NCBI GenBank assembly: GCA_021819635.1
Contig: JAKAQQ010000079.1
Location: 1-5,125, forward strand
Direction of reading: 5' to 3'
DNA: 5,125 bases
Origin: Pseudomonadota bacterium
Lineage (GTDB): Bacteria > Pseudomonadota > Gammaproteobacteria > JAKAQQ01
The notes beneath the pieces were generated by a model. The model was not told where the DNA came from. It did no database searches and worked only from the letters and a program-made list of their open reading frames with translations. Within the stretch, counting starts at the first letter, position 1. The number at the start of each line of letters is the position of its first letter. Below, piece by piece: positions 1-4,911 of the stretch. A program made the translations under genes and the position numbers.

Positions 1-6
1 CGATCT
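1..6 (+). other. Possible adapter remnant at the 5' end
   Basis: CGATCT is the last six bases of the reverse-complement Illumina adapter (GCTCTTCCGATCT). Six bases alone could be chance, but the match at the opposite end makes it likelier. The first two rnr codons are then unreliable. Confidence 0.4.
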
Positions 7-199
7 CGGACTTTACGCGAACGGCCTCGTGCACGTCTCGTCGCTGCCGTCCGATTACTACCGCCACGATCCGCGGACCGCCTCGCTCCACGGCGAGCAG
101 CGGGGGGCGACCTTCCGGCTGGGCAACCGGATGAAGGTCAAGATCGTGCGCATCGACGTCGACGAGCTCAAGATGGACCTCGCCTGCGAAGCCGACTGA
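2..199 (+). CDS. rnr: Ribonuclease R, C-terminal fragment (S1 domain)
   Basis: This is the last 65 codons of RNase R, a cytoplasmic 3'-to-5' exoribonuclease that degrades structured RNA, including rRNA and mRNA fragments. The frame begins outside the window and ends at TGA 197-199. The visible residues are the C-terminal S1 RNA-binding domain: GLVHVSSLPSDYY, then an ERTGRTF-like stretch (GEQRGATFRLG), then VKIVRIDVDELKMDL, a pattern typical of RNase R and RNase II family proteins. The protein ends almost at once after the S1 domain, so the long lysine-rich tail of E. coli RNase R is absent here. The first two codons may include adapter sequence (bases 1-6). rlmB follows with no gap, matching the rnr-rlmB order known in gammaproteobacteria. 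The catalytic RNB domain is not visible, so the identification rests on the S1 signature and the neighbour. Confidence 0.88.
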   Translation, partial: DLGLYANGLVHVSSLPSDYYRHDPRTASLHGEQRGATFRLGNRMKVKIVRIDVDELKMDLACEAD

Positions 200-1015
200 A
201 TGGCCCGCCGCGACCACCGTTCTTCTCCTCCCGGAATCGTCTACGGCCACCACGGCGTCGCTTCCGCCCTTGCCGACCCCGGGACGGGGACGCGGGGTCG
301 GCTCTACCTGCTCGCCGACGCAACGGCCTCGTGGCGGCAGGAGCTCGCGGCCCGCGCCCGGGCCGTGGGTGTCGCGGTCGAGTTTCGCCCGCGCCCCGAT
401 CTCGATCGCCTGGCCGGCGACCGCCACCACCAGGGGTGCGTGCTCGTGGGCGCGACGGGCGCCGATTCCGAGGCACGCCGGACCGATCTTGGAGATGTCC
501 TGCCCGTTGCTCCCGATGACGCGTCCGTGGTCCTCGTCCTGGACGGGCTCGAGGATCCGCGCAACTACGGCGCTTGCCTGCGGGCGGCCGCGGGCTTCGG
601 GTGCGCCGCCGTCGTCGCCCCCGAGCGGCGGATGGCTCCCTTGTCCCCCGCCGCCCGCAAGGCGGCCGCCGGAACCGAGCGCGGCCTCCGCCTGGTCGAG
701 GCGACCAACATTGCCGCCGCGCTCGCCCGGCTCCAGGAAGGGGGCTACTGGGTCGTCGGCCTCGATCCGCACGCGGACCTCACGCTGTCCCGGTGCGATC
801 TTCGCGGGCCGCGGGTCTTCGTCGTCGGCCAGGAAGGCCCGGGGCTTCGTCGCCTCGTTCGTGAGCGCTGCGATCTTCTTGCCGGAATTCCTCTCGCCCC
901 CGGTGTCGAGAGCCTGAACGTGGCGGTGGCCACAGGCGTGGCTCTCTACGAATACCGTCGCCAGAACACCCCGCCGGCCGGTCATCGGGTCGCGGAAGAC
1001 GGCCCTGGGGGGTGA
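200..1015 (+). CDS. rlmB: 23S rRNA (guanosine-2'-O-)-methyltransferase RlmB (TrmH/SpoU family)
   Basis: A 271-residue SPOUT-class methyltransferase. By homology it 2'-O-methylates G2251 of 23S rRNA (E. coli numbering) with S-adenosylmethionine, acting as a dimer during large-subunit assembly. The N-terminal substrate-binding domain shows GIVYGHHGVASAL (12-24) and HHQGCVL (76-82). The SPOUT domain has motif 1 LDGLEDPRNYGACLRAA (114-130, with the conserved Asn122 and Arg128), motif 2 VVGQEGPGLRRL (208-219, Glu212) and motif 3 IPLAPGVESLNVAVATG (230-246, Asn240), which form the knotted SAM site. Length is near the usual 245-270; the last 15 or so residues after EYRRQ are a nonconserved tail. The ATG directly abuts the rnr TGA (197-199) and there is no strong Shine-Dalgarno sequence, so translation is probably coupled to rnr. 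RlmB and TrmH-like paralogues are hard to separate, but the N-terminal domain and the rnr neighbour favour RlmB. Confidence 0.92.
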   Translation: MARRDHRSSPPGIVYGHHGVASALADPGTGTRGRLYLLADATASWRQELAARARAVGVAVEFRPRPDLDRLAGDRHHQGCVLVGATGADSEARRTDLGDVLPVAPDDASVVLVLDGLEDPRNYGACLRAAAGFGCAAVVAPERRMAPLSPAARKAAAGTERGLRLVEATNIAAALARLQEGGYWVVGLDPHADLTLSRCDLRGPRVFVVGQEGPGLRRLVRERCDLLAGIPLAPGVESLNVAVATGVALYEYRRQNTPPAGHRVAEDGPGG

Positions 1016-1018
1016 CCC

Positions 1019-1080
1019 GGCGGGAGGAAAGGGGACAAGGGCACGATTGCCCCCGATACGCTGGGTCCGGTTGTCCCGCC
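1019..1080. repeat. Nested inverted repeats just after rlmB
   Basis: Two alternative outer stems are possible. GGGACAA (1032-1038) pairs with TTGTCCC (1071-1077), or GGCGGGA (1019-1025) pairs with TCCCGCC (1074-1080). Inside lies a small perfect hairpin, GGGCA (1039-1043) and TGCCC (1048-1052), with a CGAT loop. The structure begins 4 bases after the rlmB stop, a fitting place for a 3' mRNA-stabilising or termination element. There is no T tract, so intrinsic termination is doubtful. The pairing is read directly; the role is a guess. Confidence 0.5.
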
Positions 1081-1102
1081 AAGCTGCACCCATGTCACGA
1101 GG

Positions 1103-1128
1103 CCTTCAACCTCGGGGATGCTTGAAGG
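1103..1128. repeat. Inverted repeat, 7-bp perfect stem
   Basis: CCTTCAA (1103-1109) pairs with TTGAAGG (1122-1128) around a 12-base loop. No T run follows. It belongs to the cluster of hairpins between rlmB and the island. Confidence 0.5.
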
Positions 1129-1235
1129 AGCACGGAAGCGCCGCGCTGCTCCTCGCCTGAGATCCGGGCGCCCCGACCACAGAAACCCTGCGGAGCGTGA
1201 CGCGGGCATGATCAAGAACAAGCAGAAGGCTTCAG

Positions 1236-1280
1236 GTTGCTTCCGCAACGTTGATTGTGCCAAAGCTTGCTGCCACAATC
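1236..1280. repeat. Two tandem hairpins
   Basis: GTTGC (1236-1240) pairs with GCAAC (1245-1249) around a TTCC loop. Four bases downstream, GATTGTG (1253-1259) pairs with CACAATC (1274-1280) around 14 bases. Both stems are perfect. Their function is unknown; they could be part of a non-coding RNA, an island boundary or chance. Confidence 0.45.
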
Positions 1281-1376
1281 CGGCCGCGTGCAGACCGTGG
1301 CCCATCGCGGCGACAATCCCCTCGTCGCTATCCGGTTGGTTCTCTCCGGGTCACTGTACGATGAACCGCGCGAGTG

Positions 1377-1454
1377 ATGGCATTTGGATTCCGGGCTTGC
1401 AAGAGCTTGAAACCCTACGACATCGGTGAGTTTATGCAACTGCACATCGAGTAG
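1377..1454 (+). pseudogene. Probable original 5' part of the GIY-YIG gene, cut off by an in-frame TAG
   Basis: An ATG at 1377 opens 25 codons reading MAFGFRACKSLKPYDIGEF and then MQLHIE, followed by TAG at 1452-1454. This is exactly the frame of the downstream GIY-YIG protein (93 bases, 31 codons, before the TTG at 1470). After the TAG it continues DRPIPLEDGKKQNLIYFVD with no shift. The composition is protein-like and I see no good alternative start with a strong Shine-Dalgarno sequence downstream. I infer that the ancestral protein began here and that a single base change made a Glu, Gln or similar codon into TAG. It could instead be a short upstream ORF or a sequencing error. Upstream the frame is closed by TGA 1362-1364, so GTG 1374 is the only earlier alternative start. 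No strong ribosome-binding site precedes either. Confidence 0.45.
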
Positions 1455-1469
1455 GATCGCCCAATTCCA

Positions 1470-1901
1470 TTGGAGGATGGCAAGAAACAAAATCTCATTT
1501 ATTTTGTCGACCCTTCAAAGCTGCCTGGAATTGCCGGCGTCTATATTTTTGGGCGCAGGTGGGGCGGTAAGATCGAGGCTCTATACGTCGGCAAAGGGAG
1601 CAGAGTCAATGCGCGCGTGAAAGGCCAATTCAACAATCTTCACCTGATGCAACATGTGCGTAATGCGAAAACCGGCGAACGCGTTCTCATTGTGGGCAAG
1701 CTCATGATCAAACGGGGACAACGTGCCGAGAAAGCACTTGCCTTAGCCGAATTGGCGCTCATTCGATACTTCCTGTCCGAGGGACACGATCTTGTAAACA
1801 AGCAGGGCACTCGGTTGCGCCGCCATGAACTCGTATCCAGCAAACACCCCAAGCGGCTCCTCCACAGCCCGATTTATTTGGAGAAAACGAAAGGCGAGTA
1901 G
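1470..1901 (+). CDS. GIY-YIG nuclease-domain protein
   Basis: A 143-residue protein if it starts at TTG 1470; TAG 1899-1901 ends it. It carries a GIY-YIG endonuclease-like domain: GVY (23-25), YVG (39-41) with GKGSRVNARVKGQ, in which Arg45 or Arg49 is the likely catalytic arginine, then AELALIRYFLSEGHDLVNKQG (93-113) in two parts, where Glu94 would be the metal-binding glutamate and Asn110 the conserved asparagine. All the usual active-site positions look intact. GIY-YIG domains cut DNA in homing enzymes, repair proteins and restriction systems; the role of this small standalone form is unknown. The TTG start is poor, with no good Shine-Dalgarno sequence, and the same frame continues upstream across a TAG to an ATG at 1377, so the gene may be broken or 5'-truncated. 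It converges on the hicBA operon. It is less GC-rich than the flanking core genes, consistent with an acquired gene. Confidence 0.72.
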   Translation: MEDGKKQNLIYFVDPSKLPGIAGVYIFGRRWGGKIEALYVGKGSRVNARVKGQFNNLHLMQHVRNAKTGERVLIVGKLMIKRGQRAEKALALAELALIRYFLSEGHDLVNKQGTRLRRHELVSSKHPKRLLHSPIYLEKTKGE

Positions 1902-1906
1902 GACCC

Positions 1907-2041
1907 TCACTTCCGCGCAAGCAGGCCGTTGTGGGTCGGTTGCGCCAACTCGATTTTGTCAAAGGATTGAACGGCAAGGTCCGTGTCATCCAGTGACGTG
2001 TTCGCGGCGTGCAAGACGCAGAGCACCTCAACCGGATGGTC
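1907..2041 (-). pseudogene. Unidentified possible gene remnant continuing the hicA frame
   Basis: On the minus strand the hicA frame stays open past its TAG (2042-2044) for another 44 codons, ending at TGA 1907-1909. It reads DHPVEVLCVLHAANTSLDDT and then DLAVQSFDKIELAQPTHNG, a natural-looking composition that I cannot assign to a family. The plus strand in the complementary codon phase is also protein-like (LRQLDFVKGLNGKVRVIQ before a TGA), so which strand coded, if either, is unclear. I treat this as a possible decayed gene 3' end beside hicA, with low confidence. The sequence is given as seen; coding status is inference. Confidence 0.25.
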
Positions 2042-2356
2042 CTAACCTGCATGCTTTCGGAACTCTGGCCAAAACATGAAGTCAAGGCGCTCTTGCGCAC
2101 ACCCGCCTAGCGCACGCCTGATCCAAGTGCCATTCGCGAAGGGCTGCAAATCTTCCGGGGTGAGCCCGGTGTGTTTGGCAATACGGGCAAGCATGTTGGG
2201 TCCGATTTCTTCGCCGCCATGAAACGCAAACACAAAATCCGGCCACCCTTCGCGGGTCAGTGTCCGGTGCGAGCCGACTTGCCGCTTGCTGTGTCAGCCG
2301 ATGGCCAGCAAGGCGGCGAGAACCTGCTTGGCCTTCGTAGAAGGCCAACGGCTCAC
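2042..2356 (-). pseudogene. hicA: HicA toxin, interrupted by TGA at codon 21
   Basis: HicA toxins are small mRNA-cleaving RNases with a dsRBD-like fold that are neutralised by HicB. The frame starts at GTG (2356-2354), overlapping the hicB stop by 4 bases (GTGA), and reads MSRWPSTKAKQVLAALLAIG, then TGA (2296-2294), then HSKRQVGSHRTLTREGWPD and FVFAFHGGEEIGPNMLARIA, KHTGLTPEDL. This is the standard HicA pattern. The stop falls where relatives have Trp (IGW), with no frameshift on either side. The catalytic His is His30, in GSHR, downstream of the stop. Restart at the internal GTG near 2233 would give about 63 residues without that His. The usual family end (TPEDL, codon 70) is passed and the frame runs 34 more codons to TAG 2042-2044, so the 3' end is also unusual. 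I call it inactivated unless the TGA is a base error. Confidence 0.8.
2328..2348 (-). repeat. Perfect 9-bp palindrome at the start of hicA
   Basis: TTGGCCTTC (2328-2336) pairs perfectly with GAAGGCCAA (2340-2348) around three bases. In the hicBA mRNA the hairpin would begin 8 bases after the hicA GTG, within the ribosome footprint. It lies in codons for the conserved WPSTKAK motif, so part of the symmetry may be chance from codon choice. It could dampen toxin translation or act as a protein site. Confidence 0.6.
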
Positions 2357-2559
2357 GTGGTTACAAAGCCGATGCGAATGGCCATGGGGCGATTCTCGCC
2401 GCACTCGATGCGTTCCGCGAGGACGCGAAGGGCCAGCGCCTCCGCTTTGGCCATGGCCTCGTCGGACGTGGTGCCGTAGACGAGAACCCCGGGAATCTCC
2501 GGGACCTCCGCGAGCCAGCGCCCATCCTTTTCGCGCTCATATTCGATATGGAAATCCAT
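2353..2559 (-). CDS. hicB: HicB-family antitoxin, short form
   Basis: A 68-residue antitoxin-like protein that would bind and block HicA. It shows the HicB core: MDFHIEYEREKDGRWLAEVP (1-20), then EIPGVLVYGTTSDEAMAKAE (21-40), then ALALRVLAERIE, the partial RNase H-like fold of the family. Residues G13-R14-W15 and P23-G24-V25 are the typical anchors. It has no C-terminal helix-turn-helix or ribbon-helix-helix domain, as expected of the roughly 70-residue HicB subgroup, so autorepression by HicB alone is uncertain. The ATG (2559-2557) follows an AAGAGG Shine-Dalgarno sequence on the minus strand. hicB is first and overlaps hicA by 4 bases, indicating translational coupling. The frame is intact, and with hicA apparently broken the antitoxin may be an orphan. 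Confidence 0.87.
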   Translation of the reverse strand: MDFHIEYEREKDGRWLAEVPEIPGVLVYGTTSDEAMAKAEALALRVLAERIECGENRPMAIRIGFVTT

Positions 2560-2560
2560 G

Positions 2561-2574
2561 GGACCTCTTGGTCC
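2561..2574 (-). promoter_or_regulatory. hicB ribosome-binding site inside a small hairpin
   Basis: On the minus strand GGACC, AAGA, GGTCC forms a perfect 5-bp stem with a 4-base loop, ending one base before the C that precedes the hicB ATG. The Shine-Dalgarno bases AAGAGG span the loop and the 3' arm, so pairing would partly hide them. This also supports the chosen ATG. A regulatory role is inference. Confidence 0.5.
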
Positions 2575-2584
2575 GTGGGCCGAT

Positions 2585-2632
2585 ACGGAGAACCGCGTCC
2601 CAAAGGGAACTTCGTCCCTTCAGGGTCTCCGT
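2585..2632. repeat. Nested hairpin in the hicB leader
   Basis: ACGGAGA (2585-2591) pairs with TCTCCGT (2626-2632). It encloses a second perfect stem, AAGGGA (2603-2608) with TCCCTT (2615-2620) around a 6-base loop. It overlaps the expected transcription start of the candidate hicBA promoter, so it could be an operator or a leader RNA fold. No T run follows on either strand, which argues against an intrinsic terminator. Confidence 0.5.
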
Positions 2633-2635
2633 TTC

Positions 2636-2664
2636 AGTCTAGACATCGATGCCGTGGTATGCAA
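2636..2664 (-). promoter_or_regulatory. Candidate hicBA promoter
   Basis: On the minus strand TTGCAT (2664-2659) and TAGACT (2641-2636) resemble sigma-70 -35 and -10 boxes separated by exactly 17 bases. Transcription would start near 2629, giving a leader of roughly 70 bases before hicB. Match quality is moderate, with three or four of six bases each. Confidence 0.35.
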
Positions 2665-2874
2665 ATGCCCGGTCTTCGGGGCACCGCATGTCGCGCCGTC
2701 GCGGGACGCGCTGCACGCTGCGGCGAAAGAAGCGTTCCTGACGCCCGTCACGATTGAGCCCCCCATCGGCAGTAGCCCGCAGACGACCTCGGGGGGGAAG
2801 GAGCCAGGGGGGCGGCGTCCGCAGCCTGCCGTTTCTTTCCGGGGCTTATACTCCCCACCGGAATTCGGAAACGG
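2642..2874. other. Divergent spacer between hicB and yoaA
   Basis: No gene is supported here. The open frames through it do not resemble proteins, and the long minus-strand one is antisense to yoaA. The stretch holds the upstream part of the candidate hicBA promoter, two long G-runs (2791-2797 and 2807-2812) and the candidate yoaA -10. Confidence 0.5.
2847..2852 (+). promoter_or_regulatory. Candidate -10 box for yoaA
   Basis: TATACT lies 22 bases upstream of the yoaA ATG and is a good -10 match in an otherwise GC-rich spacer. No clear -35 is found about 17 bases upstream, so the call is weak. The short resulting leader would hold only a GGAA-like ribosome-binding site. Confidence 0.3.
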
Positions 2875-4911
2875 ATGCAACCCTCGATGTCGGAGGCGGA
2901 CAACTTCCGTGAGTGTGTCCGCGCGGCTTTTGCCGCGGACGGGGTGATCGCGCGCGGACACACCGACTACCGCCCGAGGCCGCAGCAGGAAACGCTTGCC
3001 GCGGCAATTGCGTGCGCCCTCGAGACCCGTGGGCACACGCTGATCGCCCACGCCCCCACGGGGATCGGGAAAACGCTGGCCTACCTCGTCCCGGCGCTGC
3101 TCTCGGAGGGGCAGGTCGTCGTCTCCACCGGAACCGTGCCCCTCCAGGACCAAACCGCCCGCCACGAACTCCCCCGTCTTCACCGGCTTCTCGGGGACGG
3201 CCGAACGACCGCCGTGCTCAAGGGACGGACCCACTATCTTTGCCGCTTCCGCCTCGACCGGCTGCTCCGGACGCCCGACCTTCCGGGTTTCGGGGCCGCG
3301 ACCCTGGCCCGTCTCGAGGCGTGGGGGGAGAGCGGCGACGAGGGGGACCTCGATCGCTTCCCGGGGTCCGGCGATCTCGCGGCGCTCCGACCGCAGGTGG
3401 TGACCACCGCGGAGGCCTGCACCGGCTCGGCCTGCCCTTCCTTTGGCAATTGTTTTGTCTACCGTGCACGACGGCGGGCCCAGGAGGCGGACGTCGTGGT
3501 GGTGAACCACCATCTGCTCCTCACGGATCTTCTCCTCAAGCAGGAAGGATTCGGCGCGCTTCTGCCCGAGGCCGACGCCTTCGTCGTCGACGAGGCCCAC
3601 CGGTTGCCCGATCTTTTGTTCACGGCCCTCGCCGAGAGCTACGGAATCGGCCGTCTCGAGGAATTCGGGCGCGACGTCCGGCGCTGGTCCGGGCAGCGTG
3701 GGGTCCCCGCCACGGCGTCCGATGTCGCCCTCCGCTACGAGGATCTGCTGGCCCGCCTGCGCCGCGCCGCCGTGCCCCGGGGAGGCGGGGAGGCATCCAT
3801 TCCGGAGAACCGCCGGACGCTCGCGTCCATCGCCTCCCTTTTCGAGGAGATCGCCGAGCTCCTTGAGCACACGGGCGGAGGGGGCGATGAGGCGGCGGAC
3901 CTGATCTCGCTGCGCGAGAGGAGCCGTGCCGGAGCCGGGTTCTTCACGCACTGGCTCGAGGCTCAGGAGCCTCCGCACGAGGGCGAGGCGGAAGGCCCGG
4001 GGGCGGGGGCGGGGACGGAGGACGGTCCGCCTGCGGCGGCTGCCTGGACCCGCCCGTTGGCCTGGGTCGAGGGGACCGGGCCACGCTGCGTCTTTCGCCT
4101 CCTGGCCGACGATCCCCGGCGGACGTTTGCGGGCCTCGTCCGCGCGACGTGCTCTTCCTGGGTGTTTCTTTCGGCGACGCTTGCCGTGGCGGGCCGTCTC
4201 GAATCCTTTCAGCACCAGATCGGAACGACCGCCGACGAGACCCTGATCCTGGAGAGTCCGTTCGACTACGCGCACCAGGGACTTCTTTATCTCCCCGATC
4301 GGTTGCCCGCGGTCAACACCCCCGACTATCCGCCGGCGTATCTCGCGCTCCTTGCCGACCTCGTCCGCGAGACCGACGGGGGCGCCTTTCTCCTGTTTAC
4401 CAGCCGCCAGGCTCTGGCCGGGGCGGCGGACGTGCTCAGGGACCGCCTCGGGCCCGCGCGCAGGCTCCTCGTCCAGGACGCCGGGTCGCGAACCGAGCTT
4501 CTCGAGATGTTCCGTCGCAACGGACGGGCGGTCCTCGTGGCCACGCAGACGTTCTGGGAGGGGGTGGACGTTCCGGGCTCGGCCCTCCGTCTCGTCGCGA
4601 TCGACCGGCTGCCCTTTGCTTCACCCGACGATCCGCTCAGCCGCATCAAGAGCGAAGTGGCCCGGCGCGACGGAAACGATTCCTTCACACGCTACACATT
4701 GCCTCAGGCCGTCGTGAGCCTTTGTCAGGGAGTCGGGCGCCTCATCCGTCACGAGGACGACCGTGGCCTGGTCGTCGTCGGCGATCCGCGCCTTCGAACG
4801 GCGGCGTACCGGCACGCCTTCCTCGACAGTCTTCCGCCCTTTCGTCGCGCCCGCGATCGGGCCGAGGTCGCCCGTTTCCTGGAGGGTCTCCGTGCGTCTT
4901 CTGGCGCTTGA
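2875..4911 (+). CDS. yoaA: YoaA/DinG-family Fe-S ATP-dependent DNA helicase
   Basis: A 678-residue superfamily 2 helicase of the XPD/DinG type, a 5'-to-3' DNA unwinding enzyme. E. coli YoaA works with the clamp-loader subunit HolC in repair of stalled or damaged forks. Motifs in order: YRPRPQQ (32-38), Walker A APTGIGKT (60-67), STGTVPLQDQ (84-93), the 4Fe-4S cysteines Cys123, Cys182, Cys187 and Cys193 (LKGRTHYLC, then ACTGSACPSFGNC), ADVVVVNHHLLLTDLL (205-220), Walker B VDEAH (238-242), SATL (433-436), SPFD (461-464), LFTSRQAL (507-514), TQTFWEGVDVPG (557-568), IDRLPFASPDDPL (576-588) and motif VI QGVGRLIR (618-625). All key residues are present. The Cys spacing and the LPEADAFVVDEAH stretch favour YoaA over DinG proper. 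A Gly/Ala/Glu/Pro-rich linker at about 366-391 is unusual. ATG 2875 is used; Met5 (ATG 2887) is a possible alternative, as neither has a strong Shine-Dalgarno sequence. It overlaps tsaB, as in the yoaA-tsaB pair of gammaproteobacteria. Confidence 0.93.
   Translation: MQPSMSEADNFRECVRAAFAADGVIARGHTDYRPRPQQETLAAAIACALETRGHTLIAHAPTGIGKTLAYLVPALLSEGQVVVSTGTVPLQDQTARHELPRLHRLLGDGRTTAVLKGRTHYLCRFRLDRLLRTPDLPGFGAATLARLEAWGESGDEGDLDRFPGSGDLAALRPQVVTTAEACTGSACPSFGNCFVYRARRRAQEADVVVVNHHLLLTDLLLKQEGFGALLPEADAFVVDEAHRLPDLLFTALAESYGIGRLEEFGRDVRRWSGQRGVPATASDVALRYEDLLARLRRAAVPRGGGEASIPENRRTLASIASLFEEIAELLEHTGGGGDEAADLISLRERSRAGAGFFTHWLEAQEPPHEGEAEGPGAGAGTEDGPPAAAAWTRPLAWVEGTGPRCVFRLLADDPRRTFAGLVRATCSSWVFLSATLAVAGRLESFQHQIGTTADETLILESPFDYAHQGLLYLPDRLPAVNTPDYPPAYLALLADLVRETDGGAFLLFTSRQALAGAADVLRDRLGPARRLLVQDAGSRTELLEMFRRNGRAVLVATQTFWEGVDVPGSALRLVAIDRLPFASPDDPLSRIKSEVARRDGNDSFTRYTLPQAVVSLCQGVGRLIRHEDDRGLVVVGDPRLRTAAYRHAFLDSLPPFRRARDRAEVARFLEGLRASSGA
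4881..4886 (+). promoter_or_regulatory. Ribosome-binding site of tsaB, inside yoaA
   Basis: GGAGGG lies five bases before the GTG at 4892, a strong Shine-Dalgarno sequence at good spacing, and it decides the tsaB start inside the 3' end of yoaA. Confidence 0.7.

Larger units (their letters stand above)
1016..1376. other. Intergenic region with no convincing gene; rich in inverted repeats
   Basis: About 360 bases separate rlmB from the GIY-YIG locus. I find no frame that reads like a protein: the open frames here give arginine-, proline- and cysteine-rich translations with no recognisable motif. No tRNA or rRNA is visible. The stretch holds several perfect short inverted repeats, listed separately, but none is followed by a run of T, so no classical intrinsic terminator for rlmB can be called. 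Base composition falls from the very GC-rich core towards the more moderate island. Confidence 0.6.

Noticed and set aside
1118..1429. A 103-codon plus-strand open frame between rlmB and the GIY-YIG locus
   Set aside because: The translation has no motif, an odd mix of Arg, Pro and Cys, and overlaps the better-supported frame starting at 1377.
1452..1454. TAG in the GIY-YIG frame as pyrrolysine or another recoded residue
   Set aside because: The same gene appears to end with TAG, no recoding machinery is visible, and a point mutation or base error explains it more simply.
2041..2120. Possible integron attC-like site around CCTAAC at 2041-2046
   Set aside because: I found no matching GTTAGG partner at a suitable distance and no integrase-related gene.
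2294..2296. TGA in hicA as selenocysteine or as Trp in a variant code
   Set aside because: rnr, rlmB, yoaA and hicB all end in TGA, Trp is TGG elsewhere, and the family expects Trp rather than a redox Cys at this site.
2639..2689. Short minus-strand frame reading MRCPEDRAFAYHGIDV
   Set aside because: Only 16 codons, no ribosome-binding site, no coherent frame upstream, and it overlaps the candidate hicBA promoter.
2620..4275. A 551-codon open frame on the minus strand
   Set aside because: It lies antisense to yoaA, which has every helicase motif; the translation is Arg/Gly-rich without recognisable domains, as expected of the antisense strand of a GC-rich gene.
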